A DNA stretch of 64,000 bases from Nereocystis luetkeana. Its lineage: Eukaryota; Sar; Phaeophyceae; Laminariales; Laminariaceae. The stretch is from the NCBI GenBank assembly GCA_031213475.1, contig JARUPZ010000004.1, positions 930,001 through 994,000 of the forward strand, written 5' to 3'. The translations under genes were made by a program, and so were the position numbers. Positions 1 to 9,729 of the stretch are shown in pieces (position 1 is the first letter of the stretch; the number at the start of each line of letters is the position of its first letter). The notes under the pieces were generated by a model. It was not told where the DNA came from. It did not search any database and worked only from the letters and a program-made list of their open reading frames with translations.

Positions 1-390
1 AATAAAATGTTGAAAACAAAGGTCCGTTTTAGAATCCGCCCGACCATTCTGGTTTGTTTATCATCCTGACCTTAGGACGGAGTGTACATCATCAGTAGTA
101 TTTTAATAGCTCATTTTCTCTTTATTCCGTGCTTTCTCAGATGCACCGAATATTCGTGCAGTAATTACATCACAAAAAAACGTCGGGATGCCAGGAGATG
201 GGGGGCAAAACTTCGATATTCGATGCAAGTACCGCATATCAAAGCTTCGATATTCGATAAAGCTAAACTTTCGATGCGATACATCGTCTCGTGAAAAAAA
301 AGAATCATAAACCTTCAACCCCCTCTGTTCTTCCAGCAAATTCATTAAACTTTTTCACCCCCCTCTTTAGACACTAGAGTACGTATTACA

Positions 391-457
391 CCTGTTGTTA
401 TCGTAACGCCATCATTTCGCCCTGAGCCTTGTCTCGAGCGTGGTAGACGCTATTGCT
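391..457 (-). pseudogene. Decayed duplicate of docking-protein exon 5
   Basis: This stretch aligns almost base for base with 568-631: the same ATCATTTC, CTGAGCCTTGTCTCGAGCG and TGGTAG-CG segments. Read on the minus strand it has an in-frame TAA three codons before the donor-like CAG/GTGT and a 3-nt insertion. It therefore cannot replace exon 5 unless read through. Confidence 0.75.
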
Positions 458-567
458 AACCGCTCGATACGATATACCTGGTACTTGGCACCTGATATCG
501 AGTAATTTCCTTGTGCATCTATCGCAACTTTCGGTACGATATCCAACAGTATACACAGTATAAATAC

Positions 568-654
568 CTGTTGCCGTAGCGCCATCATTTCACTCTGAGC
601 CTTGTCTCGAGCGTGGTAGGCGTTATTGCTGTCGCTAATGATCGCCGACATTTC
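568..654 (-). CDS. Docking-protein exon 5
   Basis: The acceptor TGTTCGCAG is right of 654 and the donor CAACAG/GTATTTA is left of 568. Its 29 codons in phase 0 encode EMSAIISDSNNAYHARDK and AQSEMMALRQQ, continuing the family's order directly after exon 4. The next exon is not found between 1 and 567, apart from a stop-containing duplicate at 391-457. Confidence 0.82.
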
Positions 655-3600
655 CTGCGAACACAGCAGCAGCAGCAGCCAGTGGTAAAGCAGTATAGAA
701 CAGAATTGACGTGATGTAGTCCATGCGTATAAAAATGGGGACGTATCTTTCCTTAGGATTATCAGAACAAGTGATCACATCTCCCAAATGAGGTGCATGC
801 ACAGGGTAGATAAGGGGAACCCAATAATAGTGGTGGTCTGGGTTCCTCTCTGTGTATCACTGGTTGCTACTTCTGCTTTCCCCTTCTGCTTCGGCAACCT
901 TTCCGTACCTTAGAAAAACTCATGCTCTTCATGGAGACAATTCGACAGCAACGCGGGACTAACATAGTAATGTGATGGACGAGTGTCACGCCTCAGCGCC
1001 GACAAATCTGAGTCCCTAGGAGGCAACTCCTTCTCAAGTATATACCAGGTACCAGCTAGCCAGTAAGACCCCAAGAACAAAAGAGTCACAACGTTGACGC
1101 TCGCCCGAAAAAATAGATATTTACCTGGTATTTGATGCCGCGTACTGACTGTATACAGTACTACATACCAGGTACCAGTACAATGTAGACTCACTGAAAG
1201 AAAACAAACCAGTGAGAAACCAATGCTCGATTTTCTGGGGACGCCAAAAAAAGTTGACCAAGAAATCATCTCGGACCGAACACTAAATCCAAGTGGTATT
1301 CGGTATATACTAGCCTATCACTTAGTACCGAAATATAAGCAACGCCTCTAGATTAATATTTAAACCGAAAGGTTACTATATTTTGGGATAGAGTGGTACA
1401 CAATCGCGCAAGGCTGGCGTCACAATGGGGTTCCAGCCTTGGTCAGGCGTTTCTGATTGGCGCCCACTCGAAAAAACTAGCCAGTAAAGAACTGATGTTC
1501 AGCGGCGGACCGTACACTAACCACCACCTGGTATAGAGCAGTTTACACAATTGCTCGAGGTTGGTGTCACAGCGGGGTTTCGGCCCCGTTAGAGTAGTGT
1601 CATGGCATTCATGATCCCGCTTCCCCTCTATTGTCGAGGAGGCGTGTTTCTGATGAAACGCGCCAAAGACATTATTTGTATAGTCCCCCCCTGCTCTCAG
1701 AACACTCTGACAGCCAGGAAAGTGGGAATCATCAAGAAAAGACATCAAACTCTGCGAGTAACTGCACGCGTCTAGCTCGACCTGCATTACCGTAGTCGGG
1801 CCCGTCCCATACTGTCCCTTTTATTATCCGGTAATCAGCCTATACCCAGGCATACTATCAAACATGGCGTCGTCGGCAGGACACGAACCTACGCGTTAAA
1901 TCACAATGGGTTGGCGGGTCCATACTAGAGGGATGTTTCAAGATTAGGCTTTGGCGGCAAGAACCACCAATGGTTTGGACACTATCAGCTATATGCTTTT
2001 GTTACCGTATACCATTCGAGCTGGTTGAGCGTTTGCGTTACAAGGCTTACTATGATACATCTGGAATGCACCAGGTACGAAGCAAGGCTTTCCCAGGCTG
2101 GGTAATCGATCCGTGTTTCACCCCGGTGGTTAGCCTCAGTAGGCAGCACATTAACTCTTGCGCCCGAGAGCCAAGCTAACCAAGGTGCTGTAGCGCCCTC
2201 AACCAGATCCAGAGTCTATAATTTCATCAACAAACCTTGACCGCTTTGGAATGCTCGCGGCACTCTTTCGACACCCCCTAACTTACTACCTCGAGGGGCA
2301 AGCATCCAAAACCGCTTTGACCGTGGATCGAGAGTCTTAACAACCGATTTGAGACCCATGTATAAACATATACCGACGAAAAAACAAATGAGAAGTGCAG
2401 GGACTTGGTACAAAATACGTATGGTGTGAGCGTGTAACATACGATGACAGTTCATGCCACGCACGTGTCGTACAACTTCTTGCGCATGGTTGCTCACCTC
2501 GGACAGATCGGCTACAGATCGTTGATTCCCACGTTTGATGATCTAGATCATCCAGGGCAGATATAGGGATTATATGACCTGTATGATCTAGATCGTGTTG
2601 TCAGGTGGTAGCCGTCTACCTTTCGTGGTATTAGGAAGTGTTTCCTGGGTTAGATCTGTGGATCTGTACTATACAGATCCTGCACAACCCATCAAAACGG
2701 AATACCAGGATCTAGATGATCTATCTGTAGATAATCTATCTGATCTGTACATGATATATCTGTAGATGATCTGTCCGACCTGTGCATGGTTGTCCGACAG
2801 TATAAAGCACCATCCCCCGACGTACATCTAGCAGGCGATATTGGTTCGTACGGTATGGCCTACGCTGTGACGGTCATTTTTACAAGGTTTCCCTTCTGAG
2901 GGAGGCATTAATAAGGCGTAGAGAGGAGGTGACGCAAGGTAAAATCGGATGTCGTTTTGTGCAGCAAAAAAAGAACGAAAGTCTCAACAGCCGTTGAAAT
3001 TCTGACCTCTGTACAGCTATTCAGCCCACAAAATCGAAAGGCTTAGCGACCAGCGGAAGGAAGGAAACCGGTACATACATACGTTTGTACTGGTATATTC
3101 GACGTTTTTCCTCTCTATACTTACAGTAAATGAAGCAAGGTCATGTAAGAAAGAGCTATAAAGTACGCACCCGCGACGAAGTAGTCCAATAGCAATGAAC
3201 GATAGTGATACTTTCTGCCAACGACCATGCTTGTCCTTCTTCTCGTGCAACTTCCTCTCTCGCTTCTTGTAGACGCTGTCAGAAATGTCACCCGTGATAT
3301 ATTGCTGACTACAGCGACGATGTACCCATTTTAAGATCATCCGGTGTAAGGCCATAGCAGAGAAAAGACTGGGTAAATCGGCTTGTCACGAAAGCACACA
3401 CTTACGTAGAACTACAGGAGTAACAGTATGACTTTTTTTTCTGTAGTAATATAAAATACCATGTTAGAGATAAGACCACGTTTTTGGGCTTGTCACAAGG
3501 TGCCCTTAATATGGGTACTCCACTGTATAAAACATGCTTCACCTTCTTTTTCTCGTGCAACTCCCTCTCTAGCTTCTTGTAGATGCTGTCGAACACCACT

Positions 3601-6600
3601 CTCTCTCTTCTCAGCGTGTCGATGCGTTCCCGAAGGTTCTTGTTCAGGGCCAAAGATTCGTTGAACTTTACCAGCGCCTGTCGTCGGGTGACGACCGTTT
3701 TCCGATGCCGTAGTAAACACACGTTCAAAAATAAGACCACATCACAACCCATCCTCTGTACGATCACACAGGGATGTGCACAGGCAGGCTCAATCAGTAG
3801 GTATTACACCGGCACCGACAGTAATCAGGTATACTGGATTGTATCAGTATACTGGTCGTCGCGCAGGTGCATAGAACACCACTTGGAGGTTTCATGTTGC
3901 CCCGCCGCTCCTTCCCTTAGGGCACAGGGTGTATTAATAGTAGGCTCTCGCCAGCAAACAAACCACAAGAAAGCACAAGGCTCACCTCCTCTCTCTCTCT
4001 CTCTCCTCCCGAAACGCATGTTGATGGGTTTCCGTATTACAATATGGCACGTGTCTTCGACGTATATACTATCAAATCTACTGGTAGCATCTACCTCAGT
4101 CAGTAGATAGTTGTGCCGGTAAATTATTGATACTGTCAGTATGATACACTGCTGTGCCAGTGACTGACTTTTCTCGCCCTTAGAGGCGTTTTTGGGACCT
4201 CAGAGAGAAGAACACGAAAAGTGTCGGGATGTGATCAATCGTCCATACACTGTCTCGGAAGAGAGAAAGCTTCTTGCTGCCGACTGACATCGAGTGCAGT
4301 ATTCGCCAGTATTGTGCGTATATATGCGCCGGCCAACAACACCGACACTACAGCGCACAATATACCGGCACTATAACCGCAACTGGCACTAATACGCCCG
4401 GGTTAATCCCATCTATTCCAAGCGATTTCACAGTCACTAATAACTATAGCAGGCAGCCGGAACTACGGAGGGACCACTACTCTATGGCGAAAATGTGCCG
4501 CTTATGCAGCCGAAGTGGTGATGAGGGCAATGGTGCAGCCTGAGGGTGAGCAAGCGAGGTACTATACGAGACTCTCAGGAATCTCACCCCCGCGCCCTGA
4601 TTTTTGCTTCCCTTGCCCCACCATTAGGCATGTTCACCATTAGGCATGTATGTACTGTTCATTTTCTGGAGAGTGGAAATATTTTCAACACGCGGTGTCG
4701 GGAGATTTGTTGCCCTCACTTTACCAGCGAGCGTCCTTCATCGGTTTGCGACGACTCCCGATACCTTTCGCAACACAATGAAGGTATAATATAAACGCTA
4801 TGAAACTAAGAACTGACCGAGATTAGATTTATTTTCTAGGAAAGGGTGTGTTCTACACTCAATTCGGTACAACGGCTCCCGAATGTCGTACATTCCTGTA
4901 AATACCAGTCGGCTTTTTTTTAGCTAACGCGAGATGCTTTAACATAAGCTTGTCGGAATTCCATACTTCCCTGTATATTTCAGCCTTGTTTTCTTGTACG
5001 TACGTATTGTTACTATTAATATATACCACTAATAGGTCTCCTGTACGTGCCATCTCTGTACTGCCGTAACTGCCGTAATTATATGGAACGCCATCAGGAA
5101 AAGGCCGAAGGCCAAACCCAATCAACTCCCCTTTCTCACCGCAGCAAAAATCCACGTGACGGCTGAATCATCAAGTTGCTGGGAGGCGATGCTGCGAGTA
5201 TGGCAATGGCAATTCAAAATTTAACTTGTTTTGGGCCCAGATATTCATTGCTTGATCGAGACAGCAAATGCGACAAGTACCAACGCTGTCAGGACTGCCG
5301 TCCCGTTTTGGGGACAACCTACTTATTAATTTGACTGCTTTGTGTCATGGTATCCCCTCTCCCCTGTCGCGGCATTATGGTTTGTAGCAATCGTCCCCTC
5401 ATCATACATGGCAGGCGCTATCGCCTGTTTTTTTGTATGAGCGCCTCGACCCTTTCGTTCAGAAGATATCTGGCGAGGCGAGCAGCAACTGACACAAGAG
5501 CAGATCACATCTAACATCGTCAAACACCTCGTGTGAGTGACCAGAGCAGAGCTAAATCCCCACACACGGAACTGCGGTCCTAAAAGGCTTGATAGCAGCA
5601 GCAATCGTTTATTTTTAGTGTGGGCGTGCCGTAGCACACGAATAGGGTATACTCTACTTACTTACTGCATAAAAATGGAGCATCTCTGTGGCGTAGTTTC
5701 ATGACCACAGGGCTTTTATCTTTCTATAAAATAGGATTGAAGAATCCGCTCTGACACTGTGGTTGTGCTGGCTGTCGACGGGTAGAAAGAGCGGTTGATT
5801 GTGAAGAAGTGACACACACTATTGTGTCGTTGAACTCGCTGCATAGTACCGCTCTGGCTTAAAGTAAAATCACCGCATGATATTGACATCAGCGTCCAAA
5901 AGTCCGTCCAATCAATGAGGTCATCCGCTCCCCTCATTCTGTGTCCCCCAACCCGCAGCCAAGCAAGCCTGCTTTATGCAAAAGTGGCCGCCATTGTATT
6001 GGTCGTAAATGTTTGTTTGCCATTCGACAATGTGCAGGCAGCCTGAGCTCATGACTCATGAGCTTCGAGGTCAATCACTCACATACGAATTTCCCAGAAA
6101 TAAGAAGCACACCAAGGAGGGGACCGGAAAAAAAGAAACCTACGTATGCACGAAGTCGCCTTTGTGTTTGAGTTAGTCGATCTGGTTCAAGTATTTCCCT
6201 CTGAAATCCCAACGGGACCAACACTTAAACAACCTGTCTCCTGTCACCTTGTCTAGTCTGTTCTCCAAAGTCCGTATCTGCTTGGCGATCATCTCGTTAT
6301 TCTCCTGCGAAGCGTTGAGCCCCCCCATTTTCTGCCGCTGCTCCAGCACCCTCGCCTGCGTGGCCGCTATTAGCCGATCCAACTCCTGAATTTTTCGCCG
6401 ATCCTGCGAAGGCGAACGTGTGTTTTTAATTCCACCGTCTGGCTGCGCTGCTGAGCAACTCCCTCTCCTCTTTCGTTTTCTCGCAAGCACTTTCACCTTT
6501 CTCTGTCATTTCACTCTGTTCAACCATTATGAGCATCTGGGTGCGTGCGCCTACACACGCCTACAAGTATTGTTGACTACTCGTACTGCTGCTGTGTTTT

Positions 6601-9600
6601 ATTCCCCTTTAGAACCGCAGTCCCGTTTGGGGACAAAACTACTTGAAATTTGACTGGTTTGTCCCCAGAACGGGACTGCGGTTCTAAAAGTTCTCTCTAC
6701 CCGTCGACTGTATGTATACGTATACAAACCATGCCACGTGCTGCACTACTACTCTTGTAGGGTACGACACAGCAGTTGGCTATACGCTGAAACCATGTAA
6801 AAACACGCGCTTGCCACCAGAACTCTTGTTCAAAACGCCCTGCTCCCGCTGAGCACCCCGACCCAACCCAGACCTAATCTCACCCGGACCTTGAGCCCTC
6901 CAAACTAATTGAACCTGGACACGGTGTGGTATGGAATTAGCCGCCAGCAAGTGTACTTGTAGGACATTGTGTCAATATCCCTCAGAAATGGGTGTGCACG
7001 ATATGTGTGTGCTTTGGCCAATCGACCTCGGTATGGCTCGTGGGGGGAGCTTACACTTGATTCCAGTGTGCACACCTGTTTTTTACTCCCAACCGAACGG
7101 ATGTACCTGTTTTTTCGTGTTTGCCCTATCCGAGACGTTACGAACATACCAGGTACGGCAGGGGTTACAGCTTTACTTTTAGAGCCGCAGTCTCGTTTTG
7201 GGGACAAACCAATCAAACTTGAAGTAGTTTGTCCCCAAAACGGGACTGCGGTTCTAAAAGGGTTAATAACTACCGGTATCGGTTCAAGACAGATGCGGGT
7301 CTTATCGGAGAGCTTTTTGTCCAAGTTTTCGACATTTTTTTCGCGCAATTTTTCAATCTTCCATATTTTCCTGTTTTTTTTTTCCAAATATTGGAATGTT
7401 AACGAACTTGATATTTGTGGTTCTGGAGAATTTCACGAATAGTGACAGAACGCCTCCGTATTTTGATACATATCTCCAATTATTTCCAAACTGTGGACAT
7501 TATGGAAAAAACGCTCTCCGATAAGAATGTACCTAAGAGAGGTCGAAATGGCTTGGCACAAAAGTGGGTGCCACCAGGAGAGTTGCCTGGTGTTGAGCAA
7601 TTCCCCGGATCCCTACCCTATATCGAGAATATCCTACGGAAAACCTTCATAATTCTGCCTACAGTATGGGCCCGCCAACAAGAAACGCCTATTCTGGGCT
7701 AGCCTGAGATCTTCAAACAACCTTGAGCATAGGCTATTATATAGGATTTAGTGTGGAGTTCACCACTGAGCCGTTTTTCTCTACCAATTTTCTTACGAAG
7801 CGTTCTCCAAAAAGTGAGCCTTTTGTTCTTGTCAGGTTCTGTCTTCATCGTGGGCCTAAACTGTATTCGGCTCGGCAGCAGACCGTAGAAGAACGTGAAC
7901 CAGAGCAGGTCCGCAGCAAGACCATGCCGTGCGCAGCGGGTATGTACGCACGCCAAGCCCTCCACAGTTTACCAACGACAAACAAATGCCGTGTCTGCAG
8001 CGGCTACCTTCATGGAGCGGCGGCATCGTGGTTCGAGTCACGTTGAGGTACAACCAGGACTTACCGCAGTCGCAGTGCTGCTGCTCTAACACGGGCCAAC
8101 GGCGTTTGCCCAAAGAAACTTGCTTTACACTTTATGAAGCGTCTCACACGTGATATGGGAACCCACGTGTTTTTGTTCTTTTTTATTATTATTATTTTCC
8201 TTTTTTTTCCAGCTCGTTCTTTTTCAAGTGTTGGCCACCTCGCCTGCGGGGGGGGGGCACCACAGATTGTTTCTTCTAGGTTTCTTTCATTCTTTCCTTT
8301 TTCTCTTTCGATTTGTCTTTTTTGTTTTTGTTTTCTCTTTGATTATTTCCCGTCGTTTCTCTATTTCATAGAATGTGTATGTCCTGCCTGTCGTATCTAG
8401 TATGATGACATGGCATTGCATTGCCCACTGCTGTGCTTACTGCATACGTGGCAACGTAGTATCTCTGTGGCGCAGCTTCGTGACCAAAGAACTTGTATCT
8501 CTTCTAGGATTGGAGAATCGGCACGGACACTGGTTGCGCTGGATGTCGACGGGTAGAAAGAACGGTTTAATGTGAAGAACACACACACATTGCATAGGAT
8601 TTTTAGTGTGCCCCACTATAGAAGTTGTGTCTCTTAACTTAACATCCTTAGTGTTCATGCCGATCTGAGCCTATTTTTCTTGACACAATGTTTCTTAACT
8701 ACGGGCGCCCACTGTAATACTCGTAGTCGTGACTCGGATCCGGGGTCACATGTCAGGCTCTCCTCCTCCCCCACCACGACGGCTCGTGCCTTCATTTTTA
8801 TCGTGAGAAGACCTCAGCCCTTTCTTCCCTCGTCGACCCGCGTCTTGTTATTGCATGGTACACCCCTCTCTAAAAGCCGTGACCCCCCACGTATGATACA
8901 TCCCAGTCGCCGAAGTACCAAGAGGCGCACCTGCTCCGTTTTCTTAGCGTAGATGTCGGCCTGGTCTTGCAGCCTCTGGATTTCTGACGCTGCAGACGGG
9001 TTGGTGATGAAGCGCGACTCTCGAGCTTCCCAGGCGAGGTCAGACTTAAGCAGCTCGTTTCCATGTCGGATGTTTTTTATGGCTTCCCTATGGGATGACG
9101 AAACACACGTAATGGCAGCAGTGCTGAGCAGGGCGGTGAGCGGTCTGCGAGCGATGACAGGTGTTCGTGTGCATACCTACCAGGTATCAGGTGAGGTCGA
9201 TCATTCGCTGCGGAGCACCATGTACGCATGTAGCAGCGGCGAATGACCAGAATAGTGTTGTGTTCACGGAGCAAGGCACACGCGAGCACTCGTGACATCT
9301 CTAAGAAAATAAGAAGAGGCCGAAAGCTTGCGATAAGGGCAACAGTGAAGCTTGCAACCTTGACGTGCGTGTGAGCGTACCGACTGCCCTTCCTTGTGGC
9401 AAGCACCTCAAGTCAAGTGCGTGGAGAATCCTCTGACGGACAAACCGCTTGCCCTACGAGTAGGGCTCCATTTCTCCCCGATTCAAGACCAACACACACG
9501 GTTGGGCGGTCTAAGAAGGGTCGGGCGAAAAAAGTTGCAACCTGTGGACGGTGGAGTAGGAGCTCTTTAACCGTAAGAGGAGAACACCTCATCACTACTC

Positions 9601-9729
9601 ATACTGCTGTACGTGTATACGTGTACATGACATGCACAAGTTCACGAGTATACGTACTCACTTTTGCTTCTTGACGCGACTGATAGACGTGTCGTCCACC
9701 TTGGAAGCTTTGTGGCCGTTGTGCGACAT
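568..9729 (-). CDS. Outer dynein arm docking complex coiled-coil protein (ODA1/CCDC63/CCDC114 family), N-terminal part, five exons
   Basis: Spliced gene read right to left: 9729-9662, 9087-8931, 6403-6248, 3677-3543, 654-568. Every junction has an AG acceptor and GT donor, and the phases agree (2,0,0,0), giving 201 codons with no stop. The product is charged coiled coil. Diagnostic family strings are KIRTLENRLDK-like (ENNEMIAKQIRTLENRLDK, exon 3), LVKFNESLALNKNLRERID and RRERVVFDSIYKKLERELHE (exon 4), and NNAYHARDKAQSEMMALRQQ (exon 5). In this family these follow each other in exactly this order. Known role: together with partners it anchors outer-arm dynein on axonemal doublet microtubules. 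The family is usually some 450-670 residues long, so the C-terminal half and stop lie left of base 1. Introns are about 0.6, 2.5, 2.6 and 2.9 kb here and hold MITE, SINE and R1 repeats. Family assignment is confident; exact borders of the first two exons are less so. Confidence 0.85.
2530..2800. repeat. GATC/AGATGATCT-rich degenerate minisatellite
   Basis: Short words GATGATCTAGATC, GGATCTGT, AGATCC and ATCTGTAGAT recur irregularly across about 270 bp of the fourth docking-protein intron. There is no long open frame. It is probably a decayed simple-sequence array. Confidence 0.55.
3234..3292 (-). pseudogene. Decayed duplicate of the 3' half of docking-protein exon 4
   Basis: This stretch matches 3541-3600 closely and on the minus strand encodes SVYKKRERKLHEKKDKH against SIYKKLERELHEKKK in exon 4. 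The donor GTGAAG of the real exon is GACAAG here, so it cannot splice at the same place. Similarity fades 5' of the SVYKK segment, so only part of the exon was copied. Confidence 0.72.
3543..3677 (-). CDS. Docking-protein exon 4
   Basis: The acceptor ACGACAG is right of 3677 and the donor AAGAAG/GTGAAG is left of 3543. Its 45 codons are in phase 0. It contains ALVKFNESLALNKNLRERID and RRERVVFDSIYKKLERELHE, near-diagnostic for ODA1/CCDC63/CCDC114. A decayed copy of its 3' half lies 310 bp downstream in the direction of transcription (3234-3292). Confidence 0.88.
5290..5588. mobile_element. Hairpin MITE (family H), copy with internal insertion
   Basis: The left arm (5290-5317) reads GGACTGCCGTCCCGTTTTGG. 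The right arm (5557-5588) is its diverged complement, ending GGAACTGCGGTCCTAAAAGG. The left side also keeps the ACTT...TTTGACTGCTTTGTGTC middle found in the two compact copies at 6607 and 7176. About 210 bp of unrelated sequence separates that middle from the right arm. Confidence 0.6.
5686..5822 (+). repeat. R1 interspersed repeat, partial copy
   Basis: It shares GTGGCGTAG...GTGACCACAG, AGGATTGAAGAATC, GACACTG(G)TTGTGCTGG and GTCGACGGGTAGAAAGA with the R1 copies at 8249, 14424 and (minus) 39346. Only the distal half is present. Confidence 0.7.
6248..6403 (-). CDS. Docking-protein exon 3
   Basis: The acceptor TTCGCAG is right of 6403 and the donor GTGACA is left of 6248. The 52 codons are in phase 0 on both sides. 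It encodes the heptad-rich block with LEQRQKMGGLNASQENNEM and QIRTLENRLDK, the most recognisable signature of the family. An in-frame extension upstream of the acceptor also lacks a stop but does not resemble the family. Confidence 0.85.
6607..6690. mobile_element. Hairpin MITE (family H), compact copy 1
   Basis: An 84-bp near-perfect inverted repeat. The arm CTTTAGAACCGCAGTCCCG followed by TTTGGGGACAAA is mirrored by TTTGTCCCCAGAACGGGAC and TGCGGTTCTAAAAG, leaving about 16 bp unpaired. It has no coding capacity. TA dinucleotides at the arm tips would fit a TA target duplication. Confidence 0.8.
7176..7260. mobile_element. Hairpin MITE (family H), compact copy 2
   Basis: An 85-bp inverted repeat with the same arms as the element at 6607 (CTTTTAGAGCCGCAGTCTCG / CGGGACTGCGGTTCTAAAAG) and a related centre (CAAACTTGAAGTAGTTTG). 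Two copies lie 570 bp apart in one intron. Confidence 0.8.
8249..8600 (+). repeat. R1 interspersed repeat, copy 1
   Basis: The order is a G-run, a long T-rich tract, CATAGAATGTGTATGTC, GGCATTGCATTGCCCACTG, the GTGGCGCAGC...ACAC core, GTCGACGGGTAGAAAGAACG and a GAAGAACACACACAC tail. It matches 14424-14800 along its length. It lacks the two CCTGG/CCAGG insertions seen in that copy. Confidence 0.8.
8722..8852 (-). mobile_element. SINE-S fragment (3' body)
   Basis: The reverse complement matches the body of the full SINEs: GTCGACGAGGGAAGAAA, GATAAAAATGAAGGCACG and TGTGACCCCGGATC(T/C)GAGT. The tRNA-like head is absent. Confidence 0.7.
8931..9087 (-). CDS. Docking-protein exon 2
   Basis: The acceptor CCCATAG precedes GGAAGCC at 9087, and the donor is GAGCAG/GTGCGC at 8930, a non-consensus GTGCGC also used at 21142. 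It encodes the conserved N-terminal helix: AIKNIRHGNELLKSDLAWEA, then the TNPSA turn and the EIQRLQDQADIYAKKTE helix. Known family members carry the same arrangement (an NEMLK-DLA helix, an NPSA turn, then KLQDQ-D-YARK). Confidence 0.75.
9662..9729 (-). CDS. Docking-protein exon 1 with start codon
   Basis: ATG is at 9729-9727 and the exon ends at a strong GTGAGTACG donor (plus-strand 9661-9656). It encodes MSHNGHKASK followed by a short basic stretch, a plausible N-terminus. It ends two bases into a codon (AA), and exon 2 supplies the G to make lysine. The start was chosen because it is the only in-frame ATG in this short exon and the phase fits exon 2. The upstream (higher-coordinate) sequence contains no recognised further exon. 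Confidence 0.65.

Noticed and set aside
8160-8400. Overlapping Phe/Ser/Leu-rich frames resembling membrane segments (also at 14411-14767)
   Set aside because: They are the T-rich tract of repeat R1 and occur wherever R1 does.
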